Shown here piece by piece: positions 1 through 13,800 of a stretch of DNA of 64,000 nucleotides. The stretch covers positions 34,462,949 through 34,526,948 of the forward strand of contig JAAONU010000008.1 of assembly GCA_012932295.1 (NCBI GenBank), given 5' to 3'. The translations under genes were made by a program, and so were the position numbers. How positions within the stretch are numbered: the first letter of the stretch is position 1; every line of letters starts with the position of its first letter. The notes beneath the pieces were generated by a model. That model searched no databases, was not told the origin of the DNA, and saw only the letters and a list, made by a program, of their open reading frames with translations. Source of the stretch: Cyclina sinensis (lineage: Eukaryota; Mollusca; Bivalvia; Venerida; Veneridae).

Positions 1-130
1 CTTAAGGACAATAAAATACATACAAAGTCTATCAGCAGTGCATTTTAAGGATTACCCCACTTAAGGACAATAAAATACATACAAAGTCTATCAGCAGTGC
101 ATTTTAAGGATTACCCCCCTTAAAGGACAA
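1..130. repeat. 59-bp tandem direct repeat, two copies plus a start of a third
   Basis: A 59-base unit beginning cttaaggacaataaaataca occupies 1-59 and is repeated almost perfectly at 60-118. A diverged third start (cttaaaggacaa) follows from 119. The array may extend beyond the left edge. It lies downstream of the PRDM15-like gene and I see no coding potential in it. Confidence 0.9.
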
Positions 131-1036
131 GAGATACCCTCATTTATCAGTTCCCCTACCTTAGACAGGATATCCATAAAAGATTTTGTCAACATCTATT
201 CAGTTCATTTAGTTCAACTTGCCATACATATACTGGCAAAGAGAAAATGATGTAACGATTTCCTTTGCATAGAATAAGATACAAAGCTGTCTCCTTTTTC
301 ACTCAATTTAATTTCTTCAAACATTAAAATACAATAATTCAGTGGGAGTGATATTGCAATATTTCATACATTTGACTGATTTAAGTCTAACTTCTACATA
401 ATTTCACTGCAATTTTTTGGCATCATTTATCTAATATTGAGAATTCACTAGACTGTAGCCTCTTTTAAAATGGCTCTCTTTTGAATATTGTATAGTAAAA
501 ACATTCACACAAAAGTATAATCTTTACAATACAAACATGCATGGAGCAGAAAAAACAAAAAATAACAAAGGAAGACAAGACATGGAAACAACAAAGAGAG
601 GCAAGACCTCCGACTAAGAAATATTCAAAATACATGTACATGTATTTCTGTAACAAATGTGAAAATTATGGAAACATCCTTGAACAAAAATTTTTGCAAT
701 AACAATATTTGTACAACTATCCAACAAAAATTTGGAACAAGCTTGTTTTTTTTTAAAAGAATTTTTAGTGGCTGCCATGCAATCTAAAATGAGTAATATA
801 ACATGGTGTGTGTGGAGTGAAAAGGTTCCAAGTGCTATCAAATAAAGAAGCAAAAAGAACCTTTTGCCTTTCACCCATCCATATGTATAAATTAATCACA
901 CCCTTAAATATAGGCATCAGTATTGTCTGCATCAAACATCAATAGCCTGTATCCACACAAGATGTTTAGTGTCAACCATGTAAAACAACACAGAAAATTA
1001 CAACTTGCATCAGAACTTCAGGTTCATAATGTTTTA
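131..1036 (-). other. 3' untranslated/flanking sequence of the PRDM15-like gene
   Basis: AT-rich sequence with no convincing protein. On the minus strand an AATAAA hexamer (1033-1038) overlaps the TAA stop codon of the PRDM15-like frame at 1037-1039. This is too close to the stop to be certain that it is the used poly(A) signal. A weaker ATTAAA occurs near 307-312. The true transcript end cannot be fixed from the sequence. Confidence 0.45.
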
Positions 1037-4000
1037 TTAAATTTCATCAGAGCAGGTGACATCTTGCGAATACACCATTGGTGCTTGAATATTAGGATCA
1101 CCACCTTCAATAGAGATCACTGGAATAGAATCTAGTTTAACTGCCGTATTCTGAGGTATATCAGTTTCTGGGGTTGCCAAAGTCTCTGTTTTGTCACTCC
1201 CTGACTCCTCAGCCTGATCACCCAATTCCTTTTCAGTGTCAGCCGAGTATTCAACTGTGCTTGCTGTTCCATCCACAATAACAGTTTGAACCTGGGAATT
1301 CTCAACATGCTCGGTACCTTCATGTACACCACTGGTCTCAAACATGTTTTGATTTAAAGATATTACCCCTTGTTGATCCTGGCTTAGCTGAATGACTTGC
1401 CCCTGCTGACTTGCATTAAGCTGAAGGAGTTTTTCTTGCTGGTCCTCACTTAACTGTATAATTTCATCTTGTTGGGAGGCATTCAACTGTACAATCTCAT
1501 TGTGTTGGTCCTGTGATTCTGGATCAACTATCTGTAAGATAACTACCTGTCCATCACCGCTGGACAAGCCCTCTATAGTCTGAGGAAACCCGTGGATTCC
1601 ACTAATACTAATTGTACCATCTGGGTTATGAATCATACCGACTGCATTATCTACCGAAGACTGACTGACTACTACATCATCTTCCTCTAAAGATGAGGAC
1701 TGCGCAAAATTCTGACCTTCAAATAAATAACTGTCTTGTGGTATTATAACCTGTCCCTGATCTTGGACTAGAGAACTAGCTTGATTCTGTATAAGATTTT
1801 CACCATTCTGTAAGAACAGTCCTTTGTCTTTGAGAATCTGTAATTGTTTGGAAGTGACATGTCCAAGAGCTAAACTTTGCAAGGCTTCAGCAGCTTCCTG
1901 AGACAGAACTTGTGTCACATCACTGTCATGTTCACCCTGAATGTCTTCTTCTATATCTCTAGTTTTATCACCAAGAACAATACATTTTGTAGCCACACTG
2001 CCTGCTTGTTCAGAAGTATCATATAACTGACTGTAGTGCTTCAATAAACCATCTACATAACCATCTTGTGTTGTCAATTCAATACTCTCAGGATGTTTGC
2101 GTTTGTAATGCCGTACAAGTGTGTGTCTATGGCCACATCTTGCTGAGCATATTCCACAAACATAAATATACCCACTATGATAAACTTGTAGATGTTTCTT
2201 TAAATCGTAAGTGCGGAAAAACTCCTTATCACAGTGTGGACACTTTAGTCTGTGCATAAGTTTATGTTCCAGTTTATGTCGGCTAAGCTGATCTGGGAAC
2301 TTAAATGCTTTGACACACATGTCACACTTGAAATTACGCACCTTGGAATGTGAATACATGTGAGATCTCAAGTTGCCTTTCTGCTTGAAAACTTTCCCAC
2401 ATTTTGTGCAAGGAAAAACCTCAGCATTTTTGGCATGGAATATCCTTGTGTGAGCTATAAGACCTGTTTTAGACTTGAGTAAACGTCCACATACATTACA
2501 TTGATATTTAAATATCTTGTAATGTACACATGTAATGTGCTCTTTCAAATAAACATCCAGATGGAAAAATTTTGAGCAATGAGGGCATCCATATTTCTTC
2601 TCTCCATGAAGTAACATATGTTTAGTGAGATTACTTTTCGTTGAGAAAGACTTTCCACAAGTTGGACACACCTCTCTTGTATTACTAATGCTGATGATTT
2701 CTGCTTGACCTGCTTCGGTTTCGTTAGAGATACAGCTGTGATTCTTCGCCATTGCTTTGGAATGAAACTGCTCATTACAGACTGAACACTGATACTTCAT
2801 ACAACCATTCTCCTTTATATGCTTATCAAGATTCGTCTGATTCTTAAATGTTTTGTTGCAGATGTTGCAAACTGCATCAACAACAACTTCGCAGTCGTGA
2901 CTGTTCAGTGACCCAATACGTAGAAACCTTTTCTCACATTTCTCACACTGATATGGATGAGTGTGCGACAAAAAATGATTTCGGAATATTTTTGAATTTG
3001 AAAACACCTCAGAACAAATGTTGCATTTCCCAGATCCATATAATCTAATCCCTTCTAATGTTGAACACAGCCCTTTATGAGACTCAAGCTCCTCTTTTGA
3101 TGCAAAGTTTTTCCCACACCGATCGCAAGCAATATGGCTGTCATGTAGTTCTTGATGCTGTTTCAGATAATAAAGAGACTGGAATGCCTTTGAACACCGT
3201 CCACATGAATACCTAGCGGAATCATCCATGTCAAGATTTTTACATTTATGAATGGACAACTCATGTTGAGATGTAAAAATCTTAAAGCACACATCACACT
3301 GAACAGAATTACATTTCTCTATGTGCCTTCGCTTCCCAGATTCTTTAGAAAATACACGCAAACAAACTTCACAGTAAAAAATCTTGTATTTCTCAGCCAA
3401 CTCAGGACAGCATTTCAACACATGCTTCTGCAAAGAATCCTTTCTGGAAAATGTCTTGCCACATTTTTCACACTGGAAAACATCTGTGTGTATAACCATA
3501 TGCCGGTATAAATACTGCGCTGTTTTAAATGCTTGTTTGCAAATATCACATACATAATGTTCTATCTTATCTGGATCTGCTGTGCTCTTTCCTTGTACAT
3601 TTTCTGCAGCCCTTATATTACAACTCTTTCTGTGTTCTAGTAAGTCTTCAAGGCTAGGAAATTCTTCAAGGCAAGTTTTACAAGCAGGCGTTCCTTGAGT
3701 GTTATGGTTCATAAAATGGGATATAGCATCAAGCTCATTGTTAAACTTATCATCACAAAGAGCACAGCCATAGCTTCCGTCATCTGTCTCTTCAAACATG
3801 ACAACTACTGAACCTTTGTCTTCTTTCTGTACCAGATTGTTCGCATATACTATCTTCTCTTCTTCACTACTTTCTTTAGTTTCATCTTGAACTGTTTCAG
3901 CATCTTCTTTGTGTACTTCTGTCGTAACTCCTTCCTCCTGATCCACCTTTCTAGTTTCATCACTTGAATCACTGTTTTTATTTGGTGACGCATTTCTTTC

Positions 4001-4833
4001 TTCTATGACTTCGAACTCATTTACTTTATCTGTCACCCTAACTTCACTGTCTTCTACTGTCTCAAAACTTTCACGCGCTTCCTTTGTTTCAGGAATCTGA
4101 TCACCACAATTAAACCTTGCATCTTCTGTCTCTTCAGGTTTTGCAGTATCTGGAGATGATGACATGTCTTTACTACATCCACTAACTGTTTCTCCTTCTT
4201 TATCATCATCTACTTTGTCAGGTCCTTTAAGAGCCATTAAACTTTCTTTAACTGTCTCTACACTTAAAGTATCTGAATATTCTTTCTTTACATTTTTAGA
4301 ATCTGTATCAACTTCAGTCTTAATTTTCTTTGGTCTCCCTCTACCTCTCTTTGTTCCTGTGTTTCCGTCTTTAGCAATTACATCATTAGAAACCTTGTTA
4401 CCTTTATCCACTGTTTTAATTCTAACTTCATACTGTTCTGGTTTAATATCCTCGTCTTCATCTTCAGACATATTTTTTTTGGCTTCCTTCTTTATTGAAG
4501 TATAAACATAATCCTCATCAAACTTACTATGCCTTCCTCTAGTGCTTCGTCTGGGCTGGACCCTAGTTATAGACACAGGAACTTCCACACTGGGCGAATA
4601 TTCAGTGTCATTATTTATTTCTATCATGTCCTCTTCATCTATCTTTTCAGCAAAATCATCCTCGTCATCACCATCCTCAAAGTTCTTGTCATAATCCATT
4701 TCACTGTCATCTGATTCGAACTTTCTTTTCCTACTGTATGTCTTCTCTGGCTGTCTAAATGCAAGTTTTTCTCCATTTTCTAAGATAGTACTTTTTCTTG
4801 GTCTTCCTCTTCCTTGATTATGGCCTACTTTGG
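1037..4833 (-). CDS. PRDM15: PRDM15-like terminal exon: AT-hooks, about 19 C2H2 fingers, Gln-rich tail
   Basis: The exon begins after acceptor tatcattccag at 4834; the residues upstream of that (MCII) belong to the intron. It encodes about 1,264 residues. First come two AT-hooks (NQGRGRPRK, KRGRGRPKK) in a long Lys/Glu/Ser-rich acidic region that should be disordered. Then about 19 C2H2 or C2HC fingers run from YGCALC to the RHYKRKH finger; several end in Cys instead of the last His (for example the HVLKC and HIEKC types), as in PRDM15. The tail holds imperfect repeats of QLNASQQ and QLSxDQQ, possibly for protein contacts. The frame stops at TAA 1037-1039. No frameshift is visible over 3.8 kb, which argues for selection. 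Confidence 0.92.
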
Positions 4834-7800
4834 CTGGAATGATACACAATCATTATTTAGTATACATTCAGAAGTATTAAATATTTAGTATGCAAGCGAA
4901 TCAACAAATAACAAGAACTGTCACTGAAAGATGATCCAAAGAGGTGTTGTGTTCAAATACAAAAAATATCTATTTACTAACAAAGATGTTATGGGCAATA
5001 TTAAAGTTTTCTGAAAACTGGACCTTTGAGGTTAAGGTCATTCAGGGTCAAGGTCAAATAAATATATGTCAGTGGGAAGGTCTTGTCAAAATGAGTGCTG
5101 TGTTCAAGTATGAAGCAAGTCCATTGATTAATAAAGAAGTTATGGGCAATGTTTAAAGTTTTCTGACCTCAGGAATGACAGACTCAAAAACTATATGCCC
5201 TCCTTCTGGGGCATAAAAACTCCAACAATTAAAAGGATCCTGTTTTGGTCCAGACAAAATTGAAGAATTTTTGAGATTTTGCATCAATACTAAAACTTTA
5301 TAAACAAAAAATTGGTAGAACCGATAAATGCTCCCCGAATAAATGCCAACTCCAAAAGGGCTATTGTTTAATATGTATTTTTATTAAAGTATGAAAAATA
5401 ACAATGGGCAATAACTCCTAAATTATGCAAAATAGAGTTACGGTTCTTGTACGCTACACTTCTCCTCATAGAGATCTATCTACCAATAAAGTTTCATGTT
5501 AATATCTCTTATACTTTGTGAGATATGCCCCGGACAAAAAATAAGAATGAGAAATTTCAAAAGGCAATAACTCAAAAATTAATAAAGCAAGAGTTATGGT
5601 TCTTGCACGCTGCACTGCTCATCAATAAGATCTATCTACTTATAAAGTTTCAAGTTGATAACTCTTATACTTTGTGAGATATGCCGCGGACAAAAAATAA
5701 GTATGAGAAATTTCAATAGGCAATAACTCAAAAATTAATAAATGGTTCTTGTGCATTGCACTGCTCCTTAATGAGATCTAACTACCTATGAATTTTGGTC
5801 TTGATACCTCTCATAGTTTTTGTTTATGCTCCGGACAAAATTATGACAGTCGGAAGGACGGGACGGACGGACAAAGCGGCAACTATATGCTTGCCCTTCG
5901 GGGAGCATAATAAAAAAAATCATTGAATCCTTGACCTTTGAAGAAGAGTATTTTTTCACTATTTTGTTGTTTACATTAGATTAAAAATCGTTTGTTTTAT
6001 CAAGAAATTATGACCTGTGATCTTTTCTTGAGTGGTCTTGATGTGCAGGTTAAATAAATTGTACACTTACAAGTCTTTTAAACTAGGAGTATTAATATTG
6101 GTTACAATAGTAAAACTATAGAACCGTCCATGAAAAAGGGCCCATCAGGGGAGTTAACTGAGACGAGCATTAGTGTTTAGTCTACCTTAAGGGAGATGTC
6201 AGACTGATCAACAGTATCATAGTATACCAGTGCTTTAGTTAGCACTTAAAAAGGGCAGAATGCTGCAGGAAAAGGGGCATATAAAAACTACAAAAAAGGC
6301 ATGTTAAAGTTTATTGATTTTGAATTAAGATACAGTTGTTGATACTTATTTAGAGATGCTTTCAATCTGTTTAAGCAGTTAGTGCCTTGTAATTAAAAAC
6401 CAATGACCATCTATTCATAAAATCTAGAACAAATATGATAAAACAAGAAATCGGTAGAACCGATAGATGCTCCCCAAATAAATGCCAATTCCAAAAGGGC
6501 TATTGTTTAGTATGTATTTTTTTAAAGTATGAAAAATAACAAAGGGCAATCACTCCTAAATTATGCAAAATAGAGTTACGGTTCTTGCACGCTGGACTTC
6601 TCCTCAATGAGATCTATCTACTTATGAAGTTTCAAGTTGATAACTCTTATACTTTGTGAGATATGCCCCGGACAAAAAAAGTATGAAAAATAACAAAAGG
6701 CAATAACTCAAAAATTAATAAAGCAAGAGTTATGATTCTTGTGCACTGCACTGCTCATCAATGAGATCTATCTACTTATAAAGTTTCAAGTTGATAACTC
6801 TTATACTTTGTGAGATATGCCACGGACAAAAAATATGTATGCGAAATTTCAAAGGGCAATAACTCAAAAATTAATAAAGCAAGAGTTATGGTTCTTGTGC
6901 ATTGCACTGCTCCTTAATGAGATCTAACTACCTATGAATTTTGGTCTCGATATCTCTCATAGTTTTTGTGTTATGCTCCAGACAAAATTATGACGGACGG
7001 GACGGACGGACGGACAAAGCGGCATCTATATGCTCGCATATGGGGACCATAAAAAAGTTCTATGCAATGTCCTGTCTTAAAGGGCACAGCAGGGTTCCAG
7101 AAATAAGGGCAGGGTGAACTATCAAAGGAGAAGGATGCTGCAACCTGCTATGTTTTGCTTGCTGGAGCACCGTAAATACATTGAATGTTTTCAAAAGAAA
7201 ATATCAGGACCAATAGACCATGATGAAGAGATGAATGAAAAAAGGGCTACAGCAAGACCATGCTTCAACAATGGAAGAAAACAGTTTGAATCCTACATAA
7301 TTTAACATTTATGAACAGCCTCTTTATTACCATTAGCAGGATCTACAGTCTTCCTGGGCCGACCTCTGCCCCTTCTAGGAGTATCACCCGAAGAAATGAC
7401 ATGTTCTCGTAGATGTTGTACCATTTTTGTCTGGCTCTCAAATGTGTTTCCACAGCGGGGGCAGTAGAAAGCTTTTCTTATTTCACCTGTGGGCTTCTCA
7501 TGACTTGGTGACTGGTTCATCTAAAACAAAGATTAATAATATTTCAAGGTATATTTCAGTAAGATACAAATGTTAATACTGCCTTTATATGCAGTACACT
7601 TCATAAATATCCATTTCAGAGCTGGATAAGATGTAATAATCAATTAAGATTCAATTAATACAATATGCATGTGTAGAATGTGAAGACAGCTTTCCATTTT
7701 ACTATTATTTTTCTTCTGTCTATGCTGTCTTTGTCTTACTTGACAATACCTTGATTAAGGTGCTATAGATAACCTAAATGATACATGTATGTCTGGCAAA

Positions 7801-10800
7801 ACGGTGAACTTAACAGGAGACTGAAGTGGAAACAGTACTAAATCTAGACCTGAATATACTGTATTTTCACTTAATAGTCCCAAATATAAAAGGAAAATAC
7901 ATGATATAAAGGCCACTAGTGTGATCAATGAAATGGAAAGAAGGCATAATTTACCCTTACCTCTGAGCTTAAAAGACATTTGTTCTTAATCCTTTCATTT
8001 TACTCTTCATTTCTTAAATTTTGTTCTCACCTGCATAATATCTTCTGGACACTCTGTGAGATTTTCATCATTTTCATCAGTGTGATACACAGACTGGGGT
8101 TCAGAATTTGCATCTAACAGAAGATCTGTTGTCAAAGGTTCTATACGATGACCAAGCAATACTGAAATATCAAAGAAAAACATCATATGACCCAAACACA
8201 CAATTAAACCAGAAGGAAACATAGAGGTTCAAAGGACTGTTTTATGGAAAGTTTTTCAACTTCCTGTTCATTTTTCTTTCTTGTTTAGACTTGAAGAACA
8301 AGAGGGCCATGATGACCCTGACTGCTCACCTGATGTCAAATAAATGACAAATTTTTCTATCTATCTCTACACATGTTAACCCTAAATCACTCACAACAGC
8401 ATACTTGAATCAAAATGTTGATGCACTAACGCACAATGTTGGACACCATGGGCTCACAATAGCTCACATGAGCAGCCCTGCTCAGGTGAGCTAAAAACAA
8501 CACTTAACAAGTTTCTGCCGTTACAGCCTTCTGGCTTCTGATTAGACTTTTTAAAAGAATTTGTTTATAGAAGTCGATGAAAAACATCTGAACCCCAACT
8601 CCCTTGGTGGAATAGAAAAAAATGACCCCAGGGGCAAAGTTTGAACAAGTTGGGTACAGGTGTACTGAGAAATGCTTCATGCAAGTTTTCAGAATTCTGG
8701 GCCATGTTGTTTCAGACTAAAAGAGATCTGAAGAATTTCCTATTTATTTCTATATGAAACACATGGTTCCTTGGGTGACACCAGCTGAATCCACCAAGAC
8801 ATAATTCGAACAATCTTGGTGAAGGCTCACTAAACAATAATATATATCAAAGTTCAGAAGAGTTTTAAAGAGTTTCCTTTATGTTTCTATTTAAAACATA
8901 AGATTTTTTAAAAACTTGTCTACATAAGTCTGATATAAATATCTTATCCTAGGGTGGAGCCAAAAATAACTCTAGGTGCTCAGTTTTGTGGTTTTACATA
9001 AAAAAGGGCTTTACATTTCCACTGGGATGGGGCTAATAGTGACCCAAGGAACATATAACTGGAACAATCTTGGTCGACAGTGTACTATATAGAGCTACAG
9101 ACCAAATTTCTGAACTTGGGCCAGTTGGTTTTCAGACAAAAATTTAGTAATTATTCTTGTTGCCATGGCAACCAAAGTTCTGCATTTTGAACTTTAAAAT
9201 ATCATTTCCAAGGACATTGCTAATTTTATATTATTCTTTATTGACCTGATGATCAAAGTCAAACCGGTTTGCAAAGACCTCAAGGTCATTAAATGTTCAA
9301 GGTAAAAAAAATGTCATTTAGAAGATGTCTTCAAGGGTTGCTGTATGCAAACATTAACTAAATATGTTTAGTAATAAGGGAGTAAGGCCAATATCAAGTA
9401 TTCTTAACCATTAGGCCTTCAAGGTCAAGGTATTTCAGGGTCAAGCTCATATAAAAATATGTCAGTGGGAAGGCCTTGTCCAAAGCAGTGTTGTGTTCAA
9501 GTATTTAACAATAAGGAAGTTATGGGTTATGTTAAAGTTTTCAACCTCTAGGTCAACAAGTCATGTAGTGGTTAAGGTAAAAAAAAAATATGTGTAATTT
9601 GGAAAATCTTTCCTAAAGGGTTGTTGTGCAAACCTGAACTAAATCTGTTCAATAATAAGTGAAAAATTGCCAATATTAAGTATTTTGAACAACTGGACCT
9701 TTGAGGTCAATGTCATTGATGTGTCAAGGTCTCACAAATATACATCAGTGGGGAGGTCTTGCCCAAAGGGATGGTGTATTTAAGTATGAAGTAAACCCAT
9801 TTTCTAATAAGGAAGTTATGTGAAATGTTAAAGTTTTTAGATGGAATGACTGACTGGCTGACTGACAGTTCTAAAACTATATGCCCTTGTTCTGGAGTAT
9901 ACACTGTAAAAGACATGCTAATAATATTAAAGCTCTAGCTCTTATGGTTTCAAACAAGATCAGACTAAGTCATTTCTTGACCAATGTACATCTCTAGTAC
10001 TGGGATGGGGTCAATAATGTCTCCAAGGGCATGACCTTTGCACTCTTAGTTAATGCCCTTGTGCTCAGGTGAGCTTAAAATGTACAACAAGCAATTAAGA
10101 TAAGTTTGGTTTGAAACAGGTTTTTTGGATTTATACCTAAATCAGATTTTAGGGATTAAGGGACAGTATGTAAATCCTACATTTTAAGCACCCTTAAGAG
10201 GACAAAAATACCTCTAGTTTCTCCATCTGGCTCTGAAGGTTTTCCCAGCTTCCTAGCGAAATGTGGAGCATACCATACCAACAGCTCCTCCCCTGGCAGA
10301 ATGTCCCTTGTCGTGTTGTAGAAGATGTTATTTAATACCTGATAAGCTATGCAATTCTTATTGTCCTCAGATGTAGCTGCCCGAACCAGACATAACCAGT
10401 TACATTCATTTTCATCTGTTGTATCTAAACACACTGTAGCTGCATCTTTAGCAATGAGCTGAAACATTTTAGAAATACTGTCTGTAACTGTGTTCAAGCA
10501 TAAAACAAATATAGTACTAGAATACCCATGGGCAGCATGTCGAGCCCACCAATGGAAAGCCACCTATGAGGATGTGATAATGAAATGGAAACTGTGGGAA
10601 GTTATTACAACTAGTGGGCTGTCTGGGGAAGAGGTCTATATAATGCACAGAGAAGTTATGGCCCGGACAAGGCAATCATTACCTTTTTTAGTTATGGAGT
10701 TCTTCCCCACACTAGACAGAATGACATAATGATGGAAGGACAAAGCAGGGCTAAATCATGTCTCTTTCAGGGAGAATAACAAATGTATCACGGTATTTTC

Positions 10801-13800
10801 AGATTCTTCCATGCATGGAGAAGCAATGGCCCAGACAAGGTCTATCATCAACATTCTGGACCTTTGAGCTGTCACTGTGACCTTGACCTCTGATCTAGGA
10901 ATCTGGGTCTTGCATGCGACACACCATCTCTCCAGGGTTAACAAATGTGCCAAGGTACTTTAAAATCCTTCCATGCAGGGAGAAGTTATGACCTGGACAA
11001 GGTCTATCATCAAAACTTTGGACCTTTGAGCTGGGAACTTGGGTCTTGCACGTGACACACCGTCTCAACATGGTGAACAAATGTGCCAAGGTATTTCAAA
11101 ATCCTTCCATGCAGGGAGAAGTTATGGCCTGGACAAGGCAATCTGGATGGACGGACACACGCACTAACACACATACATACACCCAACTGCGGTGCCAAAC
11201 GTGATGACTATGTCGAGCTATCCGCAAGCGGGCTTGACAATAAAGAATAAGCCCTCTCTGATTATAATTATATAAATAATATAAACATTTTGCTCTACAT
11301 GGGTACAGTATATACAAACATCTATTTTGTATTTACAAAAACGCCTTGCTGAATTCTGCTATACATAACTTTCAATTGAAAATCTTGTTTCAGAAACCTT
11401 TCAAAGGGTCTTTATTTAGGTATGCATGTACATACCAGTCAAACTACTGTTACTCTTCTACCACAACAGTTATGGTTGCACCATAAAGAAAACATTTTTA
11501 ACTGTAATATGCACCTTCAAAGTGAAAAACCCAGTATCATCAAAGATATGTGTTGTCCTTTTAGCTTCAAATGGTCCTAGTTGTGTTTTATTTGCTATTG
11601 TCTCCTTGGCAACCACACCCACAAGGCCACTCCCATTATCTACTACCTGCACAAACCCTGGTAGTGTCAAACGGGCTCTGTAAATAATAAAATCATAGAT
11701 GATTTAAGCAAGTTAGCCATATTTATAACTTTATTAGAAACATTCAAATAACTGTCCAAATTTCTCCTAATATATTAACCCATGAGATCTACAAATAATG
11801 AAAATTGCTTTGAAATGGGTAAAAGAGTCAACTAAACTTGATAACTCGAGCCAGCACAAATTAAGACATGGACTCACGATTGTAACTTAAATATAAGTTT
11901 TTGTTACAAATGCATTTTTTGTCATAAGATTACTTATTGGTCTATATTTATAAGCTATTTGAAATCGGTCAGAGCCATCCTGGTAAATATTGGATAATTC
12001 AAATAGATTGGTGCCCTTACATACTTCAAACACACCCAAGAGAGACAATGGCTGCAAACCATGACCTAAGCAATGAAAAATCAATAACTTGAGATGATTA
12101 AGCATTAAAGCTCTAACTGCACCATACAATAAATGATTACCTTGTAGATAGCTGGTCAAGCTCAGTTTGAGCTATATTAAGTCCCAGCTCTGGACACAGC
12201 TCTGTGGAGTGACCCTCACCACAGATGTCACAACCTGAATATTCAATCAATCAAAAACAGTGAAAATTTGGCTTAAAATTGAAAATTAGTGCAAGCCATT
12301 ATGGTCTTCCAACTTCACTATACTAATATACACATGACCTTTACATGTACATTTTAATTCAGACTCTCCTAAAATGGACTTGTCCACCAATCAATCTGGA
12401 CTTTCAATTTATCATTTACAGGGGTATATGTGTTTTAAAATTAAATGAAGTTACTAAATGAACAGAAAAAAGGCAAAAGCTATTGCAGACAATGTCTAAT
12501 GGCAGAGTACTGTTAAACATTTTGTTTCCATGTACTTCAGCATATACTTGGTGCAGCTCGATATGTGTAGAAGTCATGTTAACTTCACTCTGATGTGTGT
12601 GAAAGTGTAGCAGAGGTATAATATGGCACTTCTACTCCCTTGTCTATCAGCTAGCTTTTATGGCGACGTGGTAGAGTGTCCACTTAGCAATCAAAGGTAC
12701 ACAAGTTCAAACCCCGCTCCGGGCAGGTGGAATTTTCCAGGTTACAAAAGTACATGTAGACAAAATGGGAAACTATGAGATCAGCATATATAAACATTTT
12801 CAAAAATAATTTTGCCATAAGGAGCGGGTCAGTGGTCCAGTGGTAACGCCCTGGACTGATAACCCAGGCATCCTGGGATCTATCCCCCGCTCCTCCACTA
12901 ACATTACTAATTGTCTTTCGGATGTGACACTAAACCGAGGTCCAATGTATCAGTGCTGTACACTGAGCATGCAAAAGAACAAAGGGTGTCTCTGGAATGG
13001 GATGCTATCTATATCTTGCATTGTTCCCCACAACATAAAATAACTTATGTGTGCAGGGTTGTCGGTTGTACGGGTAACTGCTACCAACGATAAATAAACT
13101 CAAATAGATAGATTTTGCCACATCAGATTTCAACTATGGCTCAGTCTTTTTTAAGAATTATTAAAAACATTTACTTGCGCATTCTGAAGCAAGTTGGCAG
13201 CAAGGCTTTAAGAAAAAATTGTCTTTAACTTGTATCTGAATCACAAGGGCCATCAGTGATCACATGAGTTGCGTGATGATAGCCAATTAAGCAGTTGTAC
13301 TGAGAGGTGATTGGACAGTTTGCTGGCTAAAACACATTTTTTAATTCAAGGGCCATAACTCAGCCAAAAATCATTCAACTGAAAAAACCCGTTAAATATG
13401 CACAAGTACTTGAGGTACTGATCAATCCTGTAACATTTCATTCAAATTGCTTTACTAGTTTAAGAGAAGTAGTCTGGACAAACTTTGACAATAAAAATCA
13501 TTAAAGGGCCATAACTCTGACAAACGGAAAAATGCTGATGATATGCAAATCTAGACTTGGTACTGATAATTCCTGTAAAGTTTGGATGAAATTGCACCAG
13601 TAGTTTCTGAGGAGTGGGACCGACAGACAGACGATGGAGAAGTGATCCCTATATGTTGCGGCTACTTTATAGCAGGTGACACAAAAATCAGTCAATGTAT
13701 GCCTTGTTTTTGCAGTTTTTAAGCTCGGAAGTGCTTTTGTTTCTGGAAGCACCATTTTAAATCCTAGTTAGAGCACTGTCACATTTTATACATACAGTCC

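Larger units (their letters stand above)
4850..7306. repeat. PRDM15 intron filled with dispersed repeats
   Basis: At 4930-5215 lies a fragment of a family with 'ggtcattcagggtcaaggtc', 'ggaaggtcttgtc' and 'tatgcccctt-like' phrases, also seen at 9230-9910. Two copies of a roughly 580-bp element follow (separate entries). The rest (5910-6460, 7050-7300) is AT-rich with no coding signal. Confidence 0.7.

Noticed and set aside
1132..1341. Small minus-strand frames inside the PRDM15-like terminal exon, and plus-strand frames opposite it
   Set aside because: Shadows of the long zinc-finger frame.
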